Assembly: GCA_031396835.1 (NCBI GenBank)
Contig: JANNLO010000223.1
Coordinates: forward strand, 1-8,748
DNA: 8,748 nt
Direction of reading: 5' to 3'
From: Snowella sp031396835
GTDB lineage: Bacteria; Cyanobacteriota; Cyanobacteriia; Cyanobacteriales; Microcystaceae
Shown: piece by piece, positions 1 through 6,176 of the stretch
Layout: each line of letters starts with the position of its first letter
Numbering within the stretch: the first letter of the stretch is position 1
The notes under the pieces: model-generated
Database searches by the model: none
What the model was told of the DNA's origin: nothing
The model's input: only the letters and a program-made list of their open reading frames with translations
Made by a program: the position numbers and the translations under genes

Positions 1-87
1 TCTTTCAGCCACCTTTCTTATCGATAGATTTCCTGCGTTATACAACGCTAACGCCCTTTCTCTTAGGTCTAGTGAGTATATTGTCAT
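1..87 (-). CDS. IS630-type transposase, N-terminal fragment (runs off window)
   Basis: Reading the minus strand from the ATG at 87-85 gives 29 uninterrupted codons to the window edge, beginning MTIYSLDLRERALALYN and continuing AGNLSIRKVAER. This matches the opening of IS630/Tc1-mariner-type transposases of cyanobacteria as I remember them: a short 'YSLDLRE+' lead followed by the first helices of the DNA-binding helix-turn-helix domain ('S.RKVAE+F.VS'). The catalytic DDE domain would lie outside the window, so it cannot be judged whether the gene is intact, frameshifted or a remnant. No strong ribosome binding site is seen; a purine-rich GAAGA lies about a dozen bases upstream. It is recognised by motif only, without a database search, and the fragment is short, so family assignment is good but not certain. 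Confidence 0.72.
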   Translation of the reverse strand, partial: MTIYSLDLRERALALYNAGNLSIRKVAER

Positions 88-123
88 AAGCTTATTTATC
101 TTCTTTTTTATTGTCTATTATTC

Positions 124-140
124 TAGCGCAAAGTGCTGTA
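124..140. mobile_element. Probable terminal sequence of the IS630-type element
   Basis: About 40 bases upstream of the transposase start is AGCGCAAAGTGCT, an imperfect dyad, followed by GTATAT. Read outward-in on the minus strand it is TACAGCACTTTGCGCT, which resembles terminal inverted repeats I associate with cyanobacterial IS630 elements. IS630 elements insert at TA, and a TATA lies exactly at the putative junction (about 139-142). The other end is outside the window, so the pairing of inverted repeats cannot be confirmed. Confidence 0.42.
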
Positions 141-151
141 TATTAAGTAAT

Positions 152-177
152 AGATTGATTAAATTTCTCCTCAATCT
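152..177. repeat. Small inverted repeat between the IS end and the ftsH terminator
   Basis: AGATTGA (152-158) and TCAATCT (171-177) are perfect reverse complements separated by 12 bases. There is no T-run on either side, so it does not look like an intrinsic terminator. It may be chance in AT-rich DNA; nothing else is seen in 141-209. Confidence 0.3.
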
Positions 178-209
178 TCAAAAAATTTATCTAAAATTAG
201 GGCAATAAC

Positions 210-235
210 AAAAAAAGGTGGCTATTAAAACCACC
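210..235 (-). terminator. Rho-independent terminator of ftsH
   Basis: On the minus strand GGTGG (235-231) pairs with CCACC (221-217), and one T-G and one T-A pair extend the stem to seven base pairs with a five-base loop. It is followed directly by seven T residues (216-210). It lies 36 bases beyond the ftsH stop codon and is a textbook intrinsic terminator. It should also insulate ftsH from the transposase gene that follows on the same strand. Confidence 0.88.
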
Positions 236-270
236 CTCATTAATTATTATTTTATTATTTAGCTAAAAAA

Positions 271-2121
271 TTAAGCTAAAGCTGCCATTTTAATTTCATT
301 TGTTGAAAGAATTTCTTGCAATTCATCTGAATCAACGGTTTCTTTTTCAACTAACATTTCTGCTAATTTGTCGAGAACTACGCGGTTACTAATCAGAACT
401 TCTTTAGCGCGTCGATAGGCTTGATCCACCAGATTACGGACTTCTTCATCAATCGTTGCTGCCGTATCATCAGAAAAATCACGATCAGAAGCAATATCTC
501 GTCCCATGAAAACGCCGCCGCCTTGTCGCCCTAAAGCCACTGGCCCAATGCGATCGCTCATCCCAAAACGAGTAATCATCTGACGTGCAACCCGTGCAAC
601 CTGTTGTAAATCATTAGATGCTCCAGTGGTTACTTCTTCTTCACCAAAGATAATTTCTTCAGCAATCCGACCACCCAAAGCAACAGCCATTTGATTTTGC
701 AGATAAGAACGCGAATATAAACCCGATTCCATGCGGTCTTCACTAGGGGTAAACCATGTCAAACCGCCCGCACGGCCACGGGGAATAATGCTGATTTTTT
801 GAACAGGATCATAATCGGGCATTAATGCACCAACTAAAGCATGACCTGCTTCATGGTAAGCAACGAGGGTTTTGCGTTTTTCGCTCATGACCCGATTTTT
901 CTTCTCTGGCCCAGCAAGAACGCGATCGATCGCATCATTCACTTCGTCCATTGAAATTTCGGTCAAATTACGACGTGCTGCCAGAATAGCCGATTCATTC
1001 AGTAAATTAGACAAATCTGCACCCGTAAAACCAGGAGTCCGACGAGCAATTTTATCGAGATCCACATCTTTAGATAAAGTCTTGCCACGAGCATGAACAT
1101 TAAGAATTTCTTTGCGTCCTGCATAATCGGGGCGATCAACCACTACTTGACGGTCAAAACGGCCTGGACGTAGCAACGCTGAATCCAAAACATCAGGGCG
1201 GTTGGTCGCTGCAATGATAATGACTCCCGTATTTCCTTCAAAACCATCCATTTCTGTCAAAAGTTGGTTTAAAGTTTGTTCCCGTTCATCATTACCACCG
1301 CCTAAACCCGCACCCCGTTGACGACCTACTGCATCAATTTCATCAATAAAAACGATACAAGGCGCACTGGCTTTGGCTTGTTCAAATAGATCACGAACGC
1401 GAGATGCACCGACCCCGACGAACATTTCTACAAATTCCGAACCCGAAATACTGAAGAACGGAACGCCAGCTTCTCCTGCAACGGCCTTAGCCAATAGAGT
1501 TTTTCCTGTTCCTGGAGGCCCGACTAACAAAACACCTTTAGGAATTTTGGCTCCGATCGCAGTGAATCGGTCTGCATTTTTCAAAAAGTCCACAACTTCA
1601 GTCAGTTCTAACTTGGCTTGTTCAATTCCTGCCACATCACCAAAAGTCACTTGAGTTTGGGGTTCCATTTGCACTCTGGCTTTGGATTTTCCAAAATTCA
1701 TCGCCTGGGAACCTGGCCCACTTTGAGCGCGACGCAGTAATAAAAAAAGTCCGACTAACAAAAGAATCGGTAAGAAAAGACTACTCGCAACCCGCAACCA
1801 GAAGCTATCATCACTCTGGGGCTGAATAGCAATATCTACACTATTTTTAGTTAAAATATTGATTAAATCTGGATCATTGGGAAGATTAACCAGAAAAGGT
1901 TGCCCTCCATTGGGGTTAGGGACTTGAGCCTGGGTACGATCTGCGCTTAGATTAACTCGATCAATTTTATTGTTTTCAACTTGATTAATAAAATCGCTGT
2001 AGGTTAAGACCTCTCTGCTTTGAGGTTGTCTATCTAAAAAAGCGGATGCTAGAGCTAAAACGACAATTAACAGAAGCGCATAAAGTCCAGCATTACGCCA
2101 TTTTTTATTATTTTTGTTCAC
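271..2121 (-). CDS. ftsH: ATP-dependent zinc metalloprotease FtsH (cyanobacterial FtsH3 type)
   Basis: This is a 616-residue membrane-anchored AAA+ protease, full length for the family. Two membrane segments (about 11-29 and 107-130) flank a short extracytoplasmic domain. The AAA+ domain shows Walker A GPPGTGKT (201-208), pore motif F234-V-G, Walker B VFIDEID (257-263) and arginine fingers R318 and R321. The protease domain has HEAGH (423-427), with H423 and H427 as zinc ligands, E424 catalytic, and D504 as probable third ligand. The opening residues NKNNKKWRNAGLY and the lumenal segment agree closely with Synechocystis FtsH3 as I remember it. That protein forms hetero-hexamers with FtsH1 (affecting Fur and iron response) and FtsH2 (turnover of damaged D1 in photosystem II). 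The start is GTG (2121-2119), preceded by AGGAG (2135-2131) at nine bases. It looks monocistronic, with its own terminator. The family is certain; the FtsH3 paralogue call is from memory. Confidence 0.97.
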   Translation of the reverse strand: MNKNNKKWRNAGLYALLLIVVLALASAFLDRQPQSREVLTYSDFINQVENNKIDRVNLSADRTQAQVPNPNGGQPFLVNLPNDPDLINILTKNSVDIAIQPQSDDSFWLRVASSLFLPILLLVGLFLLLRRAQSGPGSQAMNFGKSKARVQMEPQTQVTFGDVAGIEQAKLELTEVVDFLKNADRFTAIGAKIPKGVLLVGPPGTGKTLLAKAVAGEAGVPFFSISGSEFVEMFVGVGASRVRDLFEQAKASAPCIVFIDEIDAVGRQRGAGLGGGNDEREQTLNQLLTEMDGFEGNTGVIIIAATNRPDVLDSALLRPGRFDRQVVVDRPDYAGRKEILNVHARGKTLSKDVDLDKIARRTPGFTGADLSNLLNESAILAARRNLTEISMDEVNDAIDRVLAGPEKKNRVMSEKRKTLVAYHEAGHALVGALMPDYDPVQKISIIPRGRAGGLTWFTPSEDRMESGLYSRSYLQNQMAVALGGRIAEEIIFGEEEVTTGASNDLQQVARVARQMITRFGMSDRIGPVALGRQGGGVFMGRDIASDRDFSDDTAATIDEEVRNLVDQAYRRAKEVLISNRVVLDKLAEMLVEKETVDSDELQEILSTNEIKMAALA

Positions 2122-2191
2122 GCGACACGTCTCCTAATGGTTAAGATAGGTTTATCTATAAAGGGAAATTCAGGGGAATTTAGAGCGGCTT

Positions 2192-2207
2192 GTTAACTTA
2201 TGTTAAC
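2192..2207. promoter_or_regulatory. GTTAAC-TTAT-GTTAAC dyad upstream of ftsH (candidate operator)
   Basis: Two copies of the palindrome GTTAAC are separated by four bases, giving a 16-base dyad centred about 78 bases upstream of the ftsH GTG. A TATAGA (minus strand, 2160-2155) between it and the gene could be a -10 element, which would place the dyad around -50, a position typical of activator sites; no good -35 is present. A second small palindrome, CTTTC-TCA-GAAAG, follows at 2208-2220. The regulator is unknown. AT-rich palindromes can arise by chance. Confidence 0.35.
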
Positions 2208-2364
2208 CTTTCTCAGAAAGAATTGACAAAAGAATTGGTGAGGAAATAGCAAAATTTCCAAAGTTCAGTCTTGTTAAGTTTGAAGATGATGATGGGAAAT
2301 GAGGGAGATCAAGCAAAAGATTGCGGATAAATGGGTAAGATTTGTGCAAAAAGTTAGTGATCGC

Positions 2365-2410
2365 AAAAAAACTACTCAAGAACAAGAACTTTCTCAAAAA
2401 AGCTGAGTAG
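2365..2410 (-). terminator. Rho-independent terminator of the 67-residue gene
   Basis: On the minus strand CTACTCA (2410-2404) pairs with TGAGTAG (2378-2372), and seven T residues (2371-2365) follow at once. The 25-base loop contains a further short AGAA/TTCT pairing. The stem begins one base past the stop codon of the upstream gene (2414-2412). The intervening 2208-2364 has no convincing gene on either strand. Confidence 0.75.
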
Positions 2411-2411
2411 A

Positions 2412-2615
2412 TTAATATGCAAGAGTTTCGAGGGTTTGTTTTAAGTAACGACGTACTTGTGCATCTAACGGATGGGAAATATCGTTTTGTTCTGGTATTT
2501 GTTCTTCTTGCCAACATTTAAAGCCAGAACTATTGGCGATCGCTTGTTTGAGGTTCTCCCAAACAGAAGAATTATTGTTCAGTTGAGTATTAGAGGCTAA
2601 AGTCGCGTCGGTCAT
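2412..2615 (-). CDS. Conserved cyanobacterial small protein of unknown function
   Basis: This 67-residue soluble protein has no signal peptide or membrane segment. After a variable Asn- and Thr-rich start (1-18) comes a WENLKQAIANSSGFKCW block (about 19-35), then an acidic linker and the C-terminal block VRRYLKQTLETLAY (54-67). I recognise this pattern, with its two tryptophans and invariant-looking ETLAY end, from small hypothetical proteins encoded across cyanobacteria. I know of no demonstrated function. The predicted helices and basic C-terminus would suit a small protein-protein adaptor, but that is speculation. The start is ATG at 2615-2613 with only a weak GAGAGAGA ribosome binding site. 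It has its own terminator immediately downstream and is divergent from the hydrolase gene, so it is probably a single-gene transcript. An overlapping longer frame in the same strand (2203-2517) was judged a shadow. Confidence 0.83.
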   Translation of the reverse strand: MTDATLASNTQLNNNSSVWENLKQAIANSSGFKCWQEEQIPEQNDISHPLDAQVRRYLKQTLETLAY

Positions 2616-2732
2616 TTCTATTTCTCTCTCTCGAAAAGCTATACTTTACCTTGATTCTGATAATAGTCTATCTTAAGCGATTGGAAATGATGCCCAGGAC
2701 ACATTTGCAAATAAATGCGTATTCTAGAATCT

Positions 2733-2761
2733 TTGCAGATAAGATTAAATTTGTGTAGAAA
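2733..2761 (+). promoter_or_regulatory. Candidate sigma70-type promoter for the SGNH hydrolase gene
   Basis: TTGCAG (2733-2738) and TAGAAA (2756-2761) are separated by exactly 17 bases and lie about 50 bases before the hydrolase ATG on the plus strand. Each hexamer departs from consensus by two bases. This is a prediction from spacing and similarity only. Confidence 0.33.
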
Positions 2762-2808
2762 TGTAACCGAAACAGACTTCTTGATCGCCGTATAAGGATA
2801 AAAAATTC

Positions 2809-3561
2809 ATGCAAACTCTCTTGAAATCTACTCTCAATTCGCAATCACAAACTGCTGTTAGGAGATCGCGGCAAATTGAGCAACCATTGAAAGTCATTGC
2901 TTTGGGAGATAGCTTAGTTTATGGATTTGGAGATCCGATTGGGGGCGGTTGGGTAGAACGTTTGCGCCGCTATTGGATGGAAGCAGATAGTCATATTCTT
3001 TATAATTTAGGGATTCGGGGCGATCGCGTTTCTCAAGTGACAGAACGTTTGGAACAAGAATTTCGTTATCGGGGAGAAATCCGTAATCGTTTGCCTGATT
3101 TGATTATTTTATCGGTTGGAGTTAATGATAGTCCGCGCTTGGGTCGAACTGATGGTAAATCTTTGACGGAATTTACGGTTTTTCAAGATCAGATCAATGA
3201 TTTATTAGAGCAAGCACAGCAACTTTGTCCCGTTTTTTTTGTGGGAATGGTTCCTGTTAATGAAGAAAAAATGCCTTTTTTAGATTGTTTATATTTTAAT
3301 CACGCTGATCAATATCGCTATAAAGAATCCACTAAACACGCTTGTCAGACGCAACAAATTCCCTATTTAGATCTCTTTGAATTATGGCAAAATCGCGGAG
3401 ATGAATGGGTGCGATCGCATCTCGGTGCAGATGGACTTCATCCTAATGTAGCTGGATATAAAGCATTATTAGATGATGTAATGAATTGGCATCCTTTTGA
3501 ATCGTTAATAGCAAGTATAAATATTGCGGAACTATTCACATTTGATGTAAATTTGAGTTAG
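2809..3561 (+). CDS. SGNH/GDSL-family hydrolase (esterase/lipase-like)
   Basis: A 250-residue protein with the four SGNH signature blocks in order. Block I is ALGDSLVYG with nucleophile S35. Block II is NLGIRGDR with the oxyanion glycine around 68. Block III is GVND with N106. Block V is DGLHPN with D208 and H211 completing the triad. Family members hydrolyse ester bonds in lipids, acyl groups on sugars or thioesters; the substrate here cannot be read from sequence. There is no hydrophobic signal peptide: residues 1-27 are polar and basic, so the enzyme is probably cytoplasmic. About 25 residues after the last block (226-250) are hydrophobic-rich and not part of the core fold. The start is ATG with AAGGA (2794-2798) ten bases upstream. 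It is divergent from the 67-residue gene and 222 bases ahead of the GTPase gene, so it is probably its own transcript. Confidence 0.93.
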   Translation: MQTLLKSTLNSQSQTAVRRSRQIEQPLKVIALGDSLVYGFGDPIGGGWVERLRRYWMEADSHILYNLGIRGDRVSQVTERLEQEFRYRGEIRNRLPDLIILSVGVNDSPRLGRTDGKSLTEFTVFQDQINDLLEQAQQLCPVFFVGMVPVNEEKMPFLDCLYFNHADQYRYKESTKHACQTQQIPYLDLFELWQNRGDEWVRSHLGADGLHPNVAGYKALLDDVMNWHPFESLIASINIAELFTFDVNLS

Positions 3562-3714
3562 TTTTCAAATAATTATCTTCTCGTAAAACCTATCTTAAAA
3601 GTACCTTAATCTCAACTTTTATAATTATTGATTATTTTATTCTATTGTTTTTTCTGTTTTTCTTACTAAGTCATTTATCGGTTTATAATCTTAGGAATAT
3701 TGAAATAATTTAAC

Positions 3715-3736
3715 AGCTAAATTCTATTTTTTAGCT
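3715..3736 (+). other. Hairpin in the leader of the GTPase-like gene
   Basis: AGCTAAA (3715-3721) and TTTAGCT (3730-3736) form a perfect seven-pair stem with an eight-base loop, ending 47 bases before the GTPase-like ATG. No T-run follows on the plus strand. It may be an operator, an mRNA structure, or chance in AT-rich DNA. The rest of 3562-3783 contains no gene and no clear terminator for the hydrolase. Confidence 0.3.
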
Positions 3737-3783
3737 AGTTGACTAACTAATCGTTTAATCGTAACTAACACAAGACTAAAATT

Positions 3784-4779
3784 ATGAAATTTGGGTTTTC
3801 ATCTCTTATTCCTCCAACATTTAATATTCTGAGCTTAGGCGATCGCGGCACGGGAAAAACCGTCTTTTTGGTCGGAAGTTATGCTGAATTTCAAACAATT
3901 ATCAAAAATCAAGAAAACATAACTGAAAAAAATAAATCTGCTCTCCCAACTTCTTGGTTTGAATGTCAACATACCAGTGAAAAATTCTTACTTGATAATA
4001 TTTTAAACTATGTATTAATTAAAGGTATTTATCCACCACCGACCCTAAAAATTACGGATTTTCATTTTGTTTTCAAGCAACAACAATCGGGTAAAAAAAA
4101 TACTCTTTGCTATATTCGTTGGTGGGATATGCCAGGCGAAAATTGTAATTTTGACAATCCTTACTATCAAGAAATGGGAGTAAATTCTCAAGGTTGTTGT
4201 GTATTTATTAATGCTAATCGTCTCCTTCATGATGCAAATTATACCGAAAACTTTGCTTATCTAAAAAAACAATTGATGGTTCTAGTCTCCTTTGTCCGAA
4301 ATGATCACGTAGAATATCCTTTTAGTTTGATCTTTACTCAATGTGATCTTTTACTTGCAGGAGAAGAAAAAAAAATTACTGCTAAAGTTCAAGATTTTAT
4401 CCAAGAACTTGATCGAGCTGGAGTGAATTACAAATGTTTTTATTCTGGTATTGTTATTACTCCTCAAGATGTGGGTTTTCGTCTTGACTCAAATGAGATT
4501 AGTTCTGTTTTTATGTGGTTAGTAACGGATTTATATAAACATTATCAAAAGACAGGAAGGAAACTAGCAAATTTAAAAATTTTATCAACACTTCATTGTC
4601 TTCGTTGTGGTAGCGATCGCGTTAATCCTTCTCGTAGTATTTCTTTCTTTAAAAAACTTTGGTTACAGCTAACTTTGCGCAAAAAATATCGTTGTCGAGA
4701 TTGTGGTGTTTCCAAAATAGAGTTTGTACCGCTTGTGTGGGCAAAAGAATTAAGAACAATGTTTAATGTTGATAAATAA
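3784..4779 (+). CDS. P-loop GTPase-like protein with C-terminal zinc ribbon, function unknown
   Basis: A 331-residue soluble protein. A Walker A loop GDRGTGKT (19-26) follows the first strand FNILSL. WWDMPGE (113-119) fits the G3/Walker B DxxG motif (D115, G118). FTQCDLL (184-190) sits where a GTPase G4 motif is expected, with Q replacing the usual lysine and N of NKxD. These suggest a divergent TRAFAC-type GTPase, perhaps related to the 'double-GTPase' families described from comparative genomics of bacterial conflict systems; I cannot confirm this. The C-terminus holds a zinc ribbon: CLRC (272-275) and CRDC (304-307) with a 28-residue basic spacer, resembling the 'CPxCGS..RSRR...YRCxxCG' ribbons on many bacterial proteins. 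The start is ATG with no visible Shine-Dalgarno, but it places Walker A at the normal distance. No partner gene lies adjacent. Domain calls are firm; function is unknown. Confidence 0.85.
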   Translation: MKFGFSSLIPPTFNILSLGDRGTGKTVFLVGSYAEFQTIIKNQENITEKNKSALPTSWFECQHTSEKFLLDNILNYVLIKGIYPPPTLKITDFHFVFKQQQSGKKNTLCYIRWWDMPGENCNFDNPYYQEMGVNSQGCCVFINANRLLHDANYTENFAYLKKQLMVLVSFVRNDHVEYPFSLIFTQCDLLLAGEEKKITAKVQDFIQELDRAGVNYKCFYSGIVITPQDVGFRLDSNEISSVFMWLVTDLYKHYQKTGRKLANLKILSTLHCLRCGSDRVNPSRSISFFKKLWLQLTLRKKYRCRDCGVSKIEFVPLVWAKELRTMFNVDK

Positions 4780-4803
4780 GTGGGCTTAATTAATTGTTAG
4801 ATC

Positions 4804-4830
4804 GTAGAACAGGCAGGATACCCATCCCAC
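4804..4830. repeat. Decayed palindromic intergenic repeat
   Basis: The stretch starting GTAGAACAGGCAGGAT and ending CCCATCCCAC looks like a degenerate copy of the 'GGAACAGGC...GCCTGTTCC' palindromes I remember in cyanobacterial intergenic DNA. The two arms now agree at about 7 of 12 positions. It lies between the convergent GTPase and lspA genes, where no clear terminator is otherwise seen. Confidence 0.33.
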
Positions 4831-4908
4831 ATTTTATATTTAATTGCAACCAGCTACTTAGATAAAAAATTTAGAAATTCATAACGAATAAAGCTTGAAA
4901 AGCAGTAT

Positions 4909-5394
4909 TTATTTTGGCGGTAAATTTCTTTTTTTTAAAAAATTATTGGGAAAAAAGTTGGCAATTAATAAACAAAAGATTCCTAAATTAATTAATATAT
5001 CTGCCACATTAAAAATTGGAAAATTTATCAAACGAAAATCTAAAAAATCGACAACGTGACCCCAGACAAAACGATCAATTCCATTGCCTAATGCACCTGC
5101 TAAAACAAAACCATAGGCAAATTGTTCAAGTTTAGAAAGTCGGGGCGATCGCCAAACAAAAATTATTAAACCAACGCTAACACCCAAAGATAGCCATTTT
5201 AACCAACCTGCTCCTCCTCGAAAAAAGCTAAAAGCCGCGCCCGTATTAATAACATAGGTTAAATGAAAAATATTTTGGACAATTGGTAAGCTATTTCCTT
5301 GTTGCTGAAAGTTGCTGGCAACCCAATATTTACTAAGTTGATCTGCTATTATTCCCGCGATCGCTATTACCCAAAAAACGCAATTCTTTTTCAT
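4909..5394 (-). CDS. lspA: Lipoprotein signal peptidase (signal peptidase II)
   Basis: A 161-residue inner-membrane aspartyl protease that removes the signal peptide of prolipoproteins after the lipobox cysteine has been lipidated. Family motifs appear in order: ADQLSKYW (17-24), NTGAAFS (50-56), GNGIDR (103-108), GHVVDF with catalytic D116, and FNVAD with catalytic D132. The D-to-D spacing of 16 is normal. Four membrane segments are expected (about 4-20, 64-82, 92-108, 128-148), and the length is typical. The ATG at 5394-5392 has no recognisable Shine-Dalgarno. The gene lies 104 bases after bioY on the same strand, so co-transcription is possible but the gap also leaves room for a promoter. 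The basic tail NFLKKRNLPPK is unremarkable. No intrinsic terminator was found downstream. Confidence 0.96.
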   Translation of the reverse strand: MKKNCVFWVIAIAGIIADQLSKYWVASNFQQQGNSLPIVQNIFHLTYVINTGAAFSFFRGGAGWLKWLSLGVSVGLIIFVWRSPRLSKLEQFAYGFVLAGALGNGIDRFVWGHVVDFLDFRLINFPIFNVADILINLGIFCLLIANFFPNNFLKKRNLPPK

Positions 5395-5464
5395 TATTAA
5401 TTAGAAATTAAGAATACTGAAAAGTCATAAAATGATAAGTTTTAATGAATAGATTTTTGTTGAT

Positions 5465-5490
5465 AATTCATTTTAAAAAAATCATGAATT
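5465..5490. other. AT-rich hairpin between bioY and lspA
   Basis: AATTCAT (5465-5471) and ATGAATT (5484-5490) are perfect reverse complements, and partial pairing extends outward. The stem starts eight bases past the bioY stop codon. No T-run follows it on the minus strand, so it is at best a weak terminator or a 3'-end stabilising structure. The rest of 5395-5498 is AT-rich with no gene. Confidence 0.3.
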
Positions 5491-5498
5491 AATAAAAA

Positions 5499-6176
5499 TT
5501 AATAAAAAAGAACTTTACGCACAAAAAATGCTAGAACTGCCACCATACAAACCAGAATAAGCTGACCCAGTAAAGCAAAAATAGAATAATTGAGAATAGC
5601 TTCTAAAAGATTATTCCAAGTTAAAATAGGCGGATTACTCGGTTTAAATAAAACTAAAATAAATAAATAAATAATTCCACAAAAATGAATTACGCCCAAC
5701 CCAGATAAAGCACTTAAAGCAAGACTTTCGATTTTAGCTCTAGACCGAAAAGCCATCATCCCACACAACCATGCCCCTGGAATAAATCCTAAAAGATAGC
5801 CAAAAGTTGGTTCTTTCCAATAATTCCAGCCGCCACCATGGGCAAAAATTGGGAGCCAAGCCAAACCCAATAAAATATAACTAACTTGGGAGAGTATGCC
5901 TGCATTTTTTCCACCTAAACACCCTGTTAATAAAACTGCTCCGATTTGATAAGTGATTCCCAGGGATTGGGAATAAAGTCCTTTGGTCATCCATTCCCAG
6001 GGCGGATTTGTAATAAAAGCTTCTGCAAAGGTACTAAAAATAGTCAGCAGCAAACCAATCACTGACCATAATAATTCTGTCGAAAAAGATACTTTGACAG
6101 GATCGGTCGGTAATTCTGAATTTTGGTCTGAATGTTTGGAATTAGGATCGATATTCACCAGGAATTGGAGCTTCAC
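5499..6176 (-). CDS. bioY: BioY-family biotin transporter S-component
   Basis: The substrate-binding membrane subunit of an energy-coupling-factor biotin importer, working alone or with a shared EcfAT module encoded elsewhere. The protein has about six hydrophobic segments (33-54, 71-88, 93-112, 126-142, 150-176, 194-220). It carries the BioY-like GCLGGKNAG (85-93) and EPTFGYLLGFIPGAW (122-136) blocks, which I recall from cyanobacterial BioY proteins. The GTG at 6176-6174 overlaps bioB by 35 bases and has its GGGG tract almost touching the start codon. A second in-frame GTG at 6158-6156 (residue 7) is equally credible and would cut the overlap to 17. The first 30 residues are polar and could be non-conserved, so the true start is uncertain. 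The overlap implies translational coupling with bioB, pairing biotin synthesis with uptake. Confidence 0.9.
   Translation of the reverse strand: MKLQFLVNIDPNSKHSDQNSELPTDPVKVSFSTELLWSVIGLLLTIFSTFAEAFITNPPWEWMTKGLYSQSLGITYQIGAVLLTGCLGGKNAGILSQVSYILLGLAWLPIFAHGGGWNYWKEPTFGYLLGFIPGAWLCGMMAFRSRAKIESLALSALSGLGVIHFCGIIYLFILVLFKPSNPPILTWNNLLEAILNYSIFALLGQLILVCMVAVLAFFVRKVLFY

Noticed and set aside
872..1654. Two plus-strand frames antisense to ftsH (872-1096 and 1373-1654).
   Set aside because: They are antisense shadows of the highly conserved AAA+ region with no recognisable domain.
2152..2161. A perfect match to the BioR box consensus (TTATAGATAA on the minus strand) upstream of ftsH.
   Set aside because: BioR is known from alphaproteobacteria, the site is next to ftsH rather than the biotin genes, and a degenerate ten-base AT-rich match is expected by chance; it is more likely part of the ftsH -10 region.
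2203..2517. A 104-residue minus-strand frame running from inside the 67-residue gene into the gap before ftsH.
   Set aside because: It overlaps the recognisable 67-residue gene in another register, has a low-complexity composition rich in S, F, L and N, and reads through that gene's terminator.
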